This document shows, piece after piece, positions 1 to 11,300 of a DNA stretch of 64,000 bases; positions within the stretch are counted from its first letter, which is position 1; every line of letters begins with the position of its first letter. Location: assembly GCF_028583425.1 (NCBI RefSeq), contig NC_072807.1:29269001-29333000 (forward strand), read 5' to 3'. Under the pieces are notes generated by a model. The model saw nothing but the letters and a program-made list of their open reading frames with translations, did not search any database and was not told the origin of the DNA. A program made the position numbers and the translations under genes. This DNA comes from Eublepharis macularius. Lineage: Eukaryota > Chordata > Lepidosauria > Squamata > Eublepharidae.

Positions 1-118
1 AGGGGTCATAGCTTGGTGGTACAGCTTGTACTTTGCACACAGAAGGTCTCCGATTCACTCCTGAACATCTCCAGTTGAAGGATTCCCAGTATTGGGGGAA
101 AGCCCCCCGGGAACCACT
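1..118 (+). repeat. tRNA-derived SINE, degraded
   Basis: The block resembles the better-preserved tRNA-type SINE at 54562-54875: a ggtggtacagc-like A-box area, a B-box-like region and a following catctccagttgaag segment. It is cut by the window edge. Confidence 0.5.
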
Positions 119-130
119 GTCAGGCACAAC

Positions 131-380
131 TAGGATAACAACAACAACAACATTCAATTTATATCCCACCCTTCAGGACAACTTAATGCCCATTCAGAGC
201 GGTTTACAAAGCGTGTTATTATTATCCCCAACACCCTGTGAGGTGGGTGGGGCTGAGAGAGCTCTGAGAGAGCTGTGACTGACCCAAAGTCACCCAGCTG
301 GCTTCAAGTGGAGGAGTGGCGGATCAAACCCGGTTCTCCAGATTAGAGTTCAGCACTCTTAACCACTACACCAAAACTGG
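131..380 (-). repeat. tRNA-derived SINE with LINE-like tail
   Basis: In reverse orientation it has the tRNA-like head ending in a ggtgtagtggttaagagtgc A-box segment, a B-box (gttcgatcc-like), the ctgggtgactttgggtcagt body and a tail ending gggtgggatataaattgaat plus (GTT)n. Same family as 11564-11815 and 30171-30430. Confidence 0.8.
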
Positions 381-1374
381 AGAGTCAGACCAGTCAACTG
401 ACTAAAGAACGCAGCTTTCATAGCTAAATCTGAATTCAGGGTCATCGACCTCTGAATACTTGCACTGGGAAACAACATCAGGGAAAGGCCTCGGCCTGTC
501 TGCCCTCCTCTTGGCCCTCCGGGGTAACGGGTTGCCCATTGTGTGAAACAGGATGCTGGAGCAGCAGTCTGATCTGGTAGGGCTCTTCTGATATTCGTAG
601 CAGATGTTAAAATATTTCCAAGCAGAAGTTCAATCCCTGTTAAAGGATCGGGTGAAATGTATTAAGAAAGACCCTTCTGAACCAACCTCACAAATATTAG
701 CAAGACTTCTCTGCGGGAAATGGGGATTGGAGACGAAGACCAAGAATTCAAGGCAAAACTTCGTTCGCAGTAACTAGTCAACCAAAATGAAATGTGCGAG
801 TTATGTTGTTGCGCCCCAGCTGAAAATTGCTTTGTTGATGAAGGGCTGGAAAGAGCGTTGCCAACTGCAAACACTTGAATAAAATTAGTGCTAGGGCAGT
901 AAATATTTATTTTCAAAATCACAGAGAATCCCCAATGCTTTGTGAGGCATTTCAGCAAGCACAGGGAGACACTGTAACCAACAATTCTTGCATATTTGTT
1001 AGCAATCCACAAAGCTACCCCACCCCACTGTTCATTCAACATTTTTATTTTTATGGCATTTTTCTTGGTGAACCAACTGACTTTTGTCACTTCAAAGTCC
1101 AGAGGTCAACCTTCCCTACATTTTAAACTACTCTGTCCTTATCACATTTTAAAGTCCCTGGTAAATAAAATCATTAACCCAACTGCTGCCGCCCAGGACA
1201 AGCGTCTCCCCACCTCCCCAAGCCTGGGAAGCTTATCAGGAGAGAAGAGTCAGAGAAAGGGGCCTGGGCCTGAGCCTAGGACTCAGCTATTGCAGAGGCC
1301 TGGTTCACACATGCAGAGAACAGGCCGCGAATGGACAAGAAGTAGATTGTTCCAGCTTACTGTGAATTTGGAGG

Positions 1375-1561
1375 AGGGTTGCCAATCTCCAGGTGGTGGC
1401 TGGAGGTCTCTTGGCATTGCAACTGATCTCCCAGTGACAGAGATCAGTTGCCCTGGAGAAACTGACAGCTTCGGAAGGTGGACTCTGTGGCATTATATCT
1501 CACTGAAGCTCCTCCCCTCCCCAAATCTCCAGGAATTTTCCAAACTGGAATTGGCAACCCT
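1375..1561. mobile_element. Short TIR DNA element upstream of the CpG island
   Basis: Terminal inverted repeats AGGGTTGCCAA and TTGGCAACCCT bound a 187-bp element; remnants of the same family appear at 7650-7755 and 28475-28690. It ends about 40 nt before the CpG-rich promoter block. Superfamily not assigned. Confidence 0.6.
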
Positions 1562-1599
1562 AATGTGGAGAGGAAGGCCCTCTCCCCAGAAATGCCAGG

Positions 1600-2330
1600 A
1601 TGCCGCCCCACCGCCACTCCACCCAGCTTGGAGCGCGCCCAGAGCGGTGGGCCAGGCCCCGGGTTCGAATCTCCACTCGGTCCCCGGGGCCAGGCGGGCA
1701 GGCGCACCCGGGGTGGGAGGGAAGCGGCTCGGGCAGCCCTGCAAGGAAAGGACACCCCGTCCGCGGACCGCCTTCTGCAGCCGGGAGCGCCCAGGCGGCG
1801 GCGGCGGCGGCGGGGCGGCCCCTGCGCGCAGCTCCATCCCGCCCTCCGCGGGCGCACACCTGGCCCGGCCAGGCACGCCCGGCGCCCGGCGCGCACGCCC
1901 GGCCGGCTGCTCGGGCGCTGACGGGGCGCGCGTGGCCGCGCCTCCGGAGATCCCCGGGCGACCCGCCGCCGCGCGCTCCCGCCCGCCCGCCTCCTCCCTC
2001 CCCGCGGGCGCGCGCCTCGCCTCCATCTCTCCGCAAAGGCTTCGCCCGTCCCTGCCTCGCCGTCCCCCTCGGGCGCGGAGGCGCAGCCGGCGCTCCGGAC
2101 GGGCGGCCCCCCACCCGCGACCCCCGCACCCGGGCCCCCGCCGCCCGCCCTGCCCGCCCTGGCCCGGCCCGGCCTGGCCGAGAAGCCGAGCCGGAGGCAG
2201 CCCTCGCCCGCGGCGCCTGGAGGCCGCGATGCATCTGCACCAGGTGCTCACCGGGGCCGTCAACCCGGGCGACAACTGCTACTCGGTGGGCAGCGTCGAG
2301 GACACCCCCTTCACGGTGAGGGCGGCATCC
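1600..2330 (+). promoter_or_regulatory. DMXL2: CpG-island promoter and 5' UTR region of DMXL2
   Basis: A sharply bounded GC-rich, CpG-dense block surrounds the first coding exon; base composition changes abruptly from the AT-rich flanks. No TATA box is evident at a sensible distance from the ATG, as expected for a broad CpG-island promoter. The transcription start cannot be placed from sequence. The ATG at 2229 has a purine at -3 (g) but c at +4, a moderate Kozak context. Confidence 0.8.
2229..2315 (+). CDS. DMXL2: DMXL2 exon 1 (residues 1-29)
   Basis: Encodes the conserved N-terminus starting MHLHQVLTGAVNPGD and ending at Thr29, phase 0. The donor gtgag follows at 2316. The start was chosen because the family N-terminus begins exactly here and no upstream in-frame ATG matches the family. 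Intron 1 is 13.6 kb and holds an ATT-rich compound repeat, several foldback and hAT-like elements, SINEs and PLE-related fragments. Confidence 0.96.
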
Positions 2331-2345
2331 CGGGGGGAGACGGGC

Positions 2346-2381
<36 letters not shown>

Positions 2382-5300
2382 GCTGTCACAGTCCGCCAGA
2401 TGTTTGTGCTGGAATTGTTGTTGTCATTGTTGTCATCCTCATTATTATTTTTTATCCTAGTCCACCAGATGTTTGTGCTGGAATTATTATTATTGTCATC
2501 ATCATCATTATTATTATCATCTTTGTTATTTTTATCTACTGGTGGTGACCCTTAGGACCGAAGCGACTCGTTTCAGAGAGCAGGCCCACTTTAGGCTGCA
2601 ACCCCACTTACCTGGGAGTAAGCACCTTTGAACTGAATGGGGCTTACTTCTGAGTCAACATGGCGTGCGAGTCTGTTGCAGCCCCAAGGAGACAGGAGTC
2701 TTAAAACATTTGAATAACTATTATTATTATTATTACTATTATCATCATCATCCCATACTGATGCCAGTTCTTTGGACCGAAATGATTCATTCTAGAGAGG
2801 TGGCCCACTTTAGGCTGCAATCCCACTTACCTGGGAGTAAGCACCTTTGAATGAAACGGGACTTACTCCCAAGTAGACATAGCCTGCAAGTCTGTTGCAG
2901 CCTCAAAATAGACAGGAGCCTTACAGAGTGGTTATCTCTATTTTCCACAGTCCAGCAGATGTTTGGGCTGAAAATTAATATTGTTGTTATGCCAGAATCT
3001 CATATATTCAGAAGAATGAGGCTCCTGGCTGTGAAAGCTTGTGCTGGAGTAAAACATATTTTTATATAGTCTTGAAAGGGCCACTAAATTCTGTTTGGAG
3101 AAGCCAAAAGAACGTGTCTGTATTCCTAGACTTTTGGGGAGAGAGGAGCAGGATGCTTTTAGGATATATAGGATATATATAAAAGGTCTGGGTGGGGCAC
3201 TTTAAAAAAAAAACTTAAATGGCAGCACCCTTAAAGGAAAAATAATTTGGCTTTTCCGGCACTGAGTGGGAAGCAGAGATGTAGGGGAGGGGGTTAAGGA
3301 AATGGCGATTTGAAAGCCATCCAAATTATTCCTAAATGATGGCTTAGATAAACATTACTTGGACAGAAGGACGGAGGTTTTATTGCATTTGTTTAAAATC
3401 TCAGGGTGGCTCTGTGCCTCCTCGGTGCCCAATTTTTTTCTCACAACAATCCTGTGAGGTAGGTTTAGCTGAAAAAGAGACGGGGACAAGGCCTGCCAGA
3501 GAGTTCTGTGGCCCAGCGGCTTCCTGATCCAAATCTGACCTTTTATTCACAACATCAGACTCGATGGTGGAGGCTTTTGCCTTGGTGCTGCTGAACTTGG
3601 GAGTCCTTATGGGCCTGCGATGCTTCTGGGAATACACGCATAGTTTAATGATGGTAACCTCTCCCCCTCCTTCCTCTGTCTCTATTTTAGGCAGGGGGAA
3701 GATGATTTATTAATGGCGTTTGAGTGAGCTATTCTTTGTGTGGGGTTATTTATGGATGGGGAGGGAAAGGGCTGTTGTTTCCGAGCCAGGAGTGTAGGTA
3801 AGAGAAGTTGCTTTGGCTAGTTCCTTGCTTATTTGGACTACCTCGTGAATAGGGTGAAACTCCGGTCCGATGCCTGCGTTTGTATCGCTGCTGTCCCAAG
3901 GCCCAGGAATGTGGTTTGGATCTATGATGGCGGGTGGAAGAGACGAGGCACTTGTATTTCCCAGAATGCCCTGGGAGAACAGGGAGAGATGGTTTGGAGG
4001 ATGCCCTCCTGGGTTTCAGACGTAACGTCAAGGTCCACCTGGAACGAGGAAACGGCTCGGCTATGTAAAATGGCTTTGCAGTGGGAAAGAGCGGTTTGGT
4101 TGCAAGAGTCTACCTTTGTTTGGGGTTTGTTGCAAGAAACATTTTTTTAAAAATTCTAGAGCTCCAGAAAAAGCTTTGTGCTAAGCATGTGCTGCTATCT
4201 GAAGGGGAGGTGGGGGAAGTTGGACACGTTCAGCCGTACAGTAACGTGGTATGAAGGATGTAGAAATCGGGCTAAACCCGGTTTTGTAGCTTAGAGACAG
4301 CGCTCTTTTATGTAGCCTGTGGGCTTGTTGCAAATTCTCCAAACATATCAGGAAGCAACCTCGGAGTCTCCTTTTTGCTGCTATGCAGCTCTGCCTTCAT
4401 CTTGGGGCATTGCATGGCTGCTTCTCCTTCTGACATTATAAAAAAAAAATAGTGCACTGTAATATTCTATTCACAGTGGATTTCAGAGCCACTTAATCAC
4501 CTGCAGGCGGTATTATGTAGCAGTTCTTGGTTGGGTGCTTTTTCCCTTCCAGTTCTCAGCGTATTCAAATGAACGGACTCTGTTGCAGACCAGACAGTTG
4601 TGAAATGCTCTAGTGGTTGTTTCAGTTTGCAAAGAAGCAGGCCGTAACATACAAGGTTGAGGAGAATCAGGGAATATAGCCTACCCTTCCTGCCACATAT
4701 ACATACCACTTAAGGAATAATGGCCAAAAAACTCGATCAGAAAATGTGAAAGGCTTTGTGATGTGCTGTGATGCTAAAATAATCTATTGTGGCCTCAGCC
4801 TTAGATCATAATAGCTCAAGGTCTTTCTCTGTTGCAGTTTTCTTCATCCAATAATACAATCTTTTAAATTGCCATTGTTGTTTTTTTTTAATATTCTAAT
4901 GCAGTGAAGTCTCTTTATGTTTATTTTTCTGGCACTCTAAATCTTTAAACTGGGCCTTAAGTGTGCCACAGGGTCAGATATCAAGTGGGTGAAGGATTCA
5001 CACATACTCAAGTTTCCCACAGGATGGGAAATGTAGGCATCCTGATCTTGCAGCTGTAATGGAGAGCCAAGCTGCAAGACCAGGACGCCTACATTTCCCA
5101 TCAAAACTTGAGGGAAGCTGACAAGTGTCCAACCTGTGTAAGGCGTCACTTGTAGCTTGGCTCTGAGCTAGACTGGCAGGAGTTCCCAGATCTCTCAGTC
5201 ATTGGTTACAGGTTCTGGTGCTACCTCATTGATGGTTTGGGAATCCCAGTAGTGGTAGATAATGTTGCTCTTTGAGCCAATCATCCTTGGGAGAAGCTTT

Positions 5301-8300
5301 CTAACTGTATGCATAACACGGCCAATTCCCGTACAGTGCTTGCTGCAGAAATGAGCAATGAGTGCCTCTGTTTTCATCTAGGTCTCAGCTGGCCTAATGG
5401 CAAGTCAGGATTTTCTTTATTTTAAGCAGAAAGGAGTGCACAGCATTAAGAGTTGTGTGGGGCAGTTGTGTTTTACTTGTCTTGTCCCTTTAGCTAAGAG
5501 CGTACAGCCAGATTCATTCAGGGAGATGTAATTATTTTGGCTGAAAGGGGTTTTTCGCCTTTGTGTCGTGCGGGTCTTGAATTTGTGTTTGCCTCTTAGA
5601 AAGGGATATTACTCGTGGAAGATAGTTTTGGATGTTAGTTCTTGGTAAAGCTGTGATGTCTCAGTGTGTTGAAAATGAAAAGACCGTTATTTGTTACTGC
5701 CAAGCAAAACAAGTTAATAAAAACTGAGAAACACTTGAACATTGTAGAATTTATTAGGAGCAACTTGTTCTACCAATCATGCTGCTAGTGTCCAGTGACT
5801 ATAATAAATTATGTACCTTAAACCTATATATATCTGAGCAGGACATTGACCTACCTGTTCATTGAGAACACCTCGAGAGTCTTGCCAAGAAAAGTTAACC
5901 GCCTGTGTCAGCAGCGGGTATCTTTTTTAGCTTTTTCTTGTGAGACTCCCGGTGTCCCTGAAACCAGACCTTGAAAACCGAACATTCCTCCAAGCGTCCA
6001 CATGCCATTGTACATAACTAAATTTAACAGGAATTGTGAGGTTTATAATTCTGGTCTCCTGAGTTCCTTAGCGCTTCCTTGTTTGCCTCAAGGTTACCCT
6101 AGCCCTGTTATGACATCAGAGCAGCTCAACCAATGGCAGGGAGAGAGACTCAGATGTCCCTGTCCATAGATGAGCCAGTAAAAACGAGATGGGACAGGCA
6201 GAAACAGAGATTGGGGAGAAGAAGGCAAGACTGAACAGGTCAGAGAAAGATTGTAATGTTAGTACCATGGTGATTCGGCTTAAGCGAGTGATTTTAAGGT
6301 GTCATGGATCTTCTGTTGTGTGTCGGGCACTGTTTTCTTCAATGGGAATTCTGTTGGAACGATATCTGTAACAGAATCCTTGTGGAAAACATTCTTTTGA
6401 AGCTAGAAATCCATGTGGATTCCCACATATATTTTGCTATGGTTAGGGATAATTTCAATAGCACTTCTGGGAAAGAAAATAATACATTTCAAAAAACCCA
6501 AAATCAAAGAGAGCATAAGGGGTTGTGGCCAAGAGATGAGACTTGTAGTCCTTGCTCAAGTTTGGAAAATATTTCATATACAAGGTGGCACCTGTATTCA
6601 AAATGCCTAAAATTTTTCTTGCCTTTGTTTCCTCTGATTTTAATTGGTTTTAATAATTCTGTATACCTTAAGGCTTAAAGTGGGTAGATCCTGTATTGTT
6701 ACAACCTTCTCGATTGTATGCATAACAGTAAATAATATTATATGCATGCATATTCCACAGTAGATAAAGCTACAAACTTGAATTCTGCCATTTATTGATC
6801 ACTGTGTCCTCTGGATCTGTGCCCTAGTTATAGACAGGGCTCATTTCGAGGGGGAACACCAGGAACGCTGTTCCGGCAGTTCCCCAAAGAAGTCACATGT
6901 CAGGTGGCCCTGCCCACCTGACTCTTGGCCATTTTGGGCCCGTTTCGTCCTGGATTGGGGCCAAAACAGCCTGGATTGGGCCTCTTACGGGTGGTGGATC
7001 ACTCTCCTGTTCAGCAGCAGCCCGATCCTGACCATTTGGGGCCCCTTTTTGGCCATTTTCAGCCTCTTTTGGCCATTTTGGGCCCACTTTTGGTCCTGAA
7101 TGGCCAGGATTGGGTCCAAAACAGCCAGGATAGGTGATGTCAGGGGGTGTAGCATATGCAAATCAGCTATGCTAATGACACATTTCTGGCGATGTCAAGG
7201 GGTGTGGCATATGCTAATGAGTTATATGCTAATGACTTCCTCCAGCTCTTTTTCTATGAAATGACCCCTGGTTATAGACGTAATGTTTTCTGAGTTTTTA
7301 GCCTTGGTTAAAAAATCAGAAGAAACCCATGGAAAGTTTGTGGCTGCCTCCTCTTTTAAGCATATGGCCTTTTTTTGGTGTTGGGCGTTATCACTGGAGT
7401 AGAATTGCATGTGTGCTGAGGTTAATGTTGTGGTTTCCTTTAACTTGCATTTTCAAGCAGCTTTCATATCCTGGCTTCAAACCGTGGCCTGCAGCTGACC
7501 AAAGTTAGCATTGTTACAGTGGAGATGTAGTAGTGCATCCTGGTTAATCGAGAAAGAGAGAACGTATTTAGCAGAGAAGGTAGCTCATAAGATCCTATCC
7601 AAAGCTACAATGATCTAGTCCAACTCCTCGCTGAACGAAATGGCAGCTTTGTAGCGTGGATTGTGTGGCGTCACATTACCACTGAGTTCCTCCCCCTTCC
7701 CATTTTCTGCCCCAAATCTTCTAGAGTTTCCCAAGCCAACGTTGGCATCCCTCAGCTACGTAATGTGGATTTCATCCAAGAGATCCACTTGGAGGATTGA
7801 CCATGAAACGGGACTTTCCACTTTCCCCTGCCCCTGCAGCCAGCTTTGTTCCCAGGCTCAGTGGATTCTTGCAAACAGCACAGAGGGTAAAAGGGAAGTC
7901 TGCAGTGGAAGGGAGGGGGAGTCAGCCGAAATTTCCATGCCCTCTTCTGAAACTGGAAATGGCCTTCAAACTATATAACTGAAAGTCTCTCTACACGAGA
8001 CATCTTACACAGCGAAGCTCAAGTGTAGGGAGATGCAGTGTTACCCGGGAAGCATAGTTTAAGTTCAATTTTACCTCTCTACAGGAGGGTAGTTAATAAA
8101 GACAGAGCCAGCGGAGATCACTCTTCAGAGGGTTTGTTCATTTCATCTTCGCCTCCTGGAAGGGGAAGTGAAATTAACAGAGCCTTCCCAGAGAGGAAGA
8201 TGAAATTAACAAACCTTCTGAGGAGCAATCTCAACCTGCTCTGTCTTTTTAAACTATCCTAGTGTAGAGAGGTGAAAAGACTCTGGCTTTTTAAACTACG

Positions 8301-11300
8301 CTTCCCGGCTAATGTTGCACCTCCCTACACTTGAGCATCCCCATGTAAGATGTCTCGTGTAGAGAGACTCGGAGTGGTTAAATACTAGAGTTGCCTATAA
8401 GACCCGTTCCAAATCTGGAATGAACTAGTCTAACTCTCTGCTCAGCAGAGGAAATCCGTGCATATGAGGCATTCACAAGTATACAGGACCCTCCCAATCT
8501 CTTCACTGTTTTAAAAGCCTGGAAATGTTGCATGGGGCTGTTTTTAAGAGCCTCTGCTTTGCATGCAGAAGGTTGCAGGTTCAAATCCCGGCATCTTCAC
8601 TTCTAAAAGAATCAGGTAGTAGGTTATGTGGCAGGCTGCTGCCGGAGACCGCAGAGAGCAAATCAGAGAAAACCAGTCCTGTCCTTGAGACACCAAAGGT
8701 CTGATTCAGTCTAGGGCAGCTTCACGTTTTCAAGGGACTATTTGGTTTGGCTATTAGAAGCATTTTTCTGTTGCTTTCCCTTTCGGTCATGAATTCCCTC
8801 CCCTTTTAATCCGTGAGTTGGAGGGAAACCTTGAACCCCGTAAGAGGGTCCAGTAGCATCAGCAATATGGGAGAAGCATGGCTGATGGCTTTTTTTTTTA
8901 CCAGGCTCAAAGCTGGAAAAATCCTCAGAAGGCAGCGAACGGTTATTCGTTCAGAAAACGCATGAGTTAGCTGTGATGGTTAATTGGAACCGTAAATACC
9001 CATTGAACATTGCGGTGGAAACGTCTTATGGGGTTCTTGAACAAAGCACAGATGTGTACAAATGGTATAATGATGCAGTATTCTCTTGTGCAGCCAGACA
9101 GGAACAAGCTGTACATTTGGAGAGCTGTCCTTGGTATAGTTGCACGTTGCAGCATCTTACGGCTCCTGCTAAATTCACCTTTAAGTTTGGTCAATTGCCT
9201 GAAGTCCTGAGAGAGCCGCTTTTTGCAGACTAGGTCAGCACCCACTGCTGGAAGTAAAATTAAAAGCCCTTCTGCTTCCCCAGAGCTAATTTGGTGGTAG
9301 TTAATGTGTATTTAGAAAGAGGCAGAGCTTCCATGGGGAGATCTTATATTTTGAACGCAGAACATCCTAGGATCAGCCCCTGATCTCGAGTAATGGGTGC
9401 TGGGTAAGACTATTTTGTACCTTGAGACTTGAGAACTGCCGCTACGTCACGGCAGACTATCCTAAACCTTGTACGCAACTTGAGTCAGGTTCGTGTGTGT
9501 TCATCACTAAAAGATCCAGCAGGAGTTCTGAATATCCAAAGGAAGCCAGGATTAAAATGCAACTGCGTCCAAGTTCATTGCAATCAGTAGGTAGCTGATA
9601 CTTGGTTGGCATCCGTTTGAATTTACCTGGATTGTTTCCACATGCAGATGACTCTAGGATTCATAGTCCCCAGCAGGGCTTTTTTTCAGGGGGAACGCAG
9701 TGGAACGGAGTTCCGGCACCTCTTAAAAATAGTCACATGGCCGGTGGCCCTGCCCCCTGATTTCCAGACAGAGGGGAGTTTAGGCAATCTAAACTCCCCT
9801 CTGTCTGGAGATCAGGGGGTGGGGCCACTGGCCATGTGACCATTTTTACCAAGGGCGATTTAAACTTTAAAAAACTCCCCCCTTGTTCCAGCTGACCCAA
9901 AGTGACGTCATTGTGCGATCTTGAGTTCCACCACTGAGTTCCACCACCTCTTTTCCCAGAAAAAAAGCCCTAGTCCCCAGGGAAGAAATACCTGGATAAA
10001 CTGTCTTTCTGATGTAGCATTTTGCCTACACTTTCATGGCAAAGGAACACAGAGCAAGTTCCTTATTTCCCCCTTTGTATTCTGTGAATTTGGAACAGAA
10101 TGGAGCATGGGACGGTTAAGCAAAATGGGAATAATGGTTGTTGTGGGTTTTCCGGGCTGTATTGCCGTGGTCTTGGCATTGTAGTTCCTGACGTTTCACC
10201 AGCAGCTGTGGCTGGCATCTTCAGAGGTGTAGCACCAAAAGACAGCGATCTCTCAGTGTCACTCGCCAAGCAGCGCGGAGGGCAATCTCAACTCCCCTCT
10301 GTCTGGAGATCAGGGGGCAGGGCCACCAGCCATGTGACCATTTTCACCCAGGGCAATTTAAACTTTTAAAAACTTCCCCCTTGTTCCAGCTGACCCAAAG
10401 TGATGTCATTGTGCAGTCTTGAGTTCCACCATTGAGTTCCACCACCTCTTTTCCCAGAAAAAAAAACCCTGTTTTATTCCATTTATATTCTGCTCTCCCC
10501 GCAAGTGGGCTCAGAGCGGATACAGAGCCCAGTCTGCAGACTTACAAGGTGTTGGCCAGGCCTTTCCAGGCACATGTACTTTCCAAGCGCACATGCTGCC
10601 TGAGACTTGCTTGGCTTCCAGATAGCCGCTTTCATTCACACTTGGCAGCGTGCCCAAAGGCAACTGCGCCTTGTTATCCCAGGCAGGTGGAAATCGACAC
10701 GCCTGTTTCAGATGCAACACTTCCTAACCTTTTTTAAAAATGTTTTGAAATATTCTGCCACCTGTGCTTCTGTGAAACCAGCTTCCAAACAACCGGGCCT
10801 TTGCCCTTGGCTTGGATGGGGCCAGGTGTGGGCTCTTCCCCGGGGCTTTACCAATGCCCGCAGTGCATTCTCTGGTTTCCGAGGCCCCTGCAGAGACATT
10901 CTGGCTTCTCTGTCAGCTTGGAGACTCCGTCTGCTTTTCCTTTGCAGGTAGCAGTCGTGACAAAATAGCAGAGCAGACTCTGCGTGTGGGTGGCCCTTCT
11001 GTTTGCTTCACTGTGTGTTTCTTTGACTTTTTTTTTTTTTGCCTTTCTCAAGGCAGAGTTTATGCATTGCTATCAGAAGGATTATAAAAGAGAGAGAGAG
11101 GGATGCTGGCGTGCCACAATGTTTCTCTCTCTCTCTTGGCAAAATAGTAAAGAGTCCAGTAGCACCTTTAAGACTAACCAACTTTATTGTAGCATAAGCT
11201 TTCGAGAACCACAGGTCTCTTTGTCAGATACACCAATCTGACTCTCCTTCTCTCTCATTATGTTGTTATTAAAAAGAAAAGACTAAGTGGTGTTGCATGC

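Noticed and set aside
1..2228. A divergent neighbouring gene upstream of DMXL2 (SCG3 is the neighbour in human)
   Set aside because: No exon-like conserved coding sequence is visible on either strand; in human the distance is tens of kilobases.
996..2555. A 519-codon open frame on the + strand, plus 1493-2275 on the minus strand, over the CpG island
   Set aside because: Long frames are expected by chance in GC-rich DNA without stops. The translations are Arg/Pro/Ala low-complexity and run through a TIR element, exon 1 and an ATT microsatellite.
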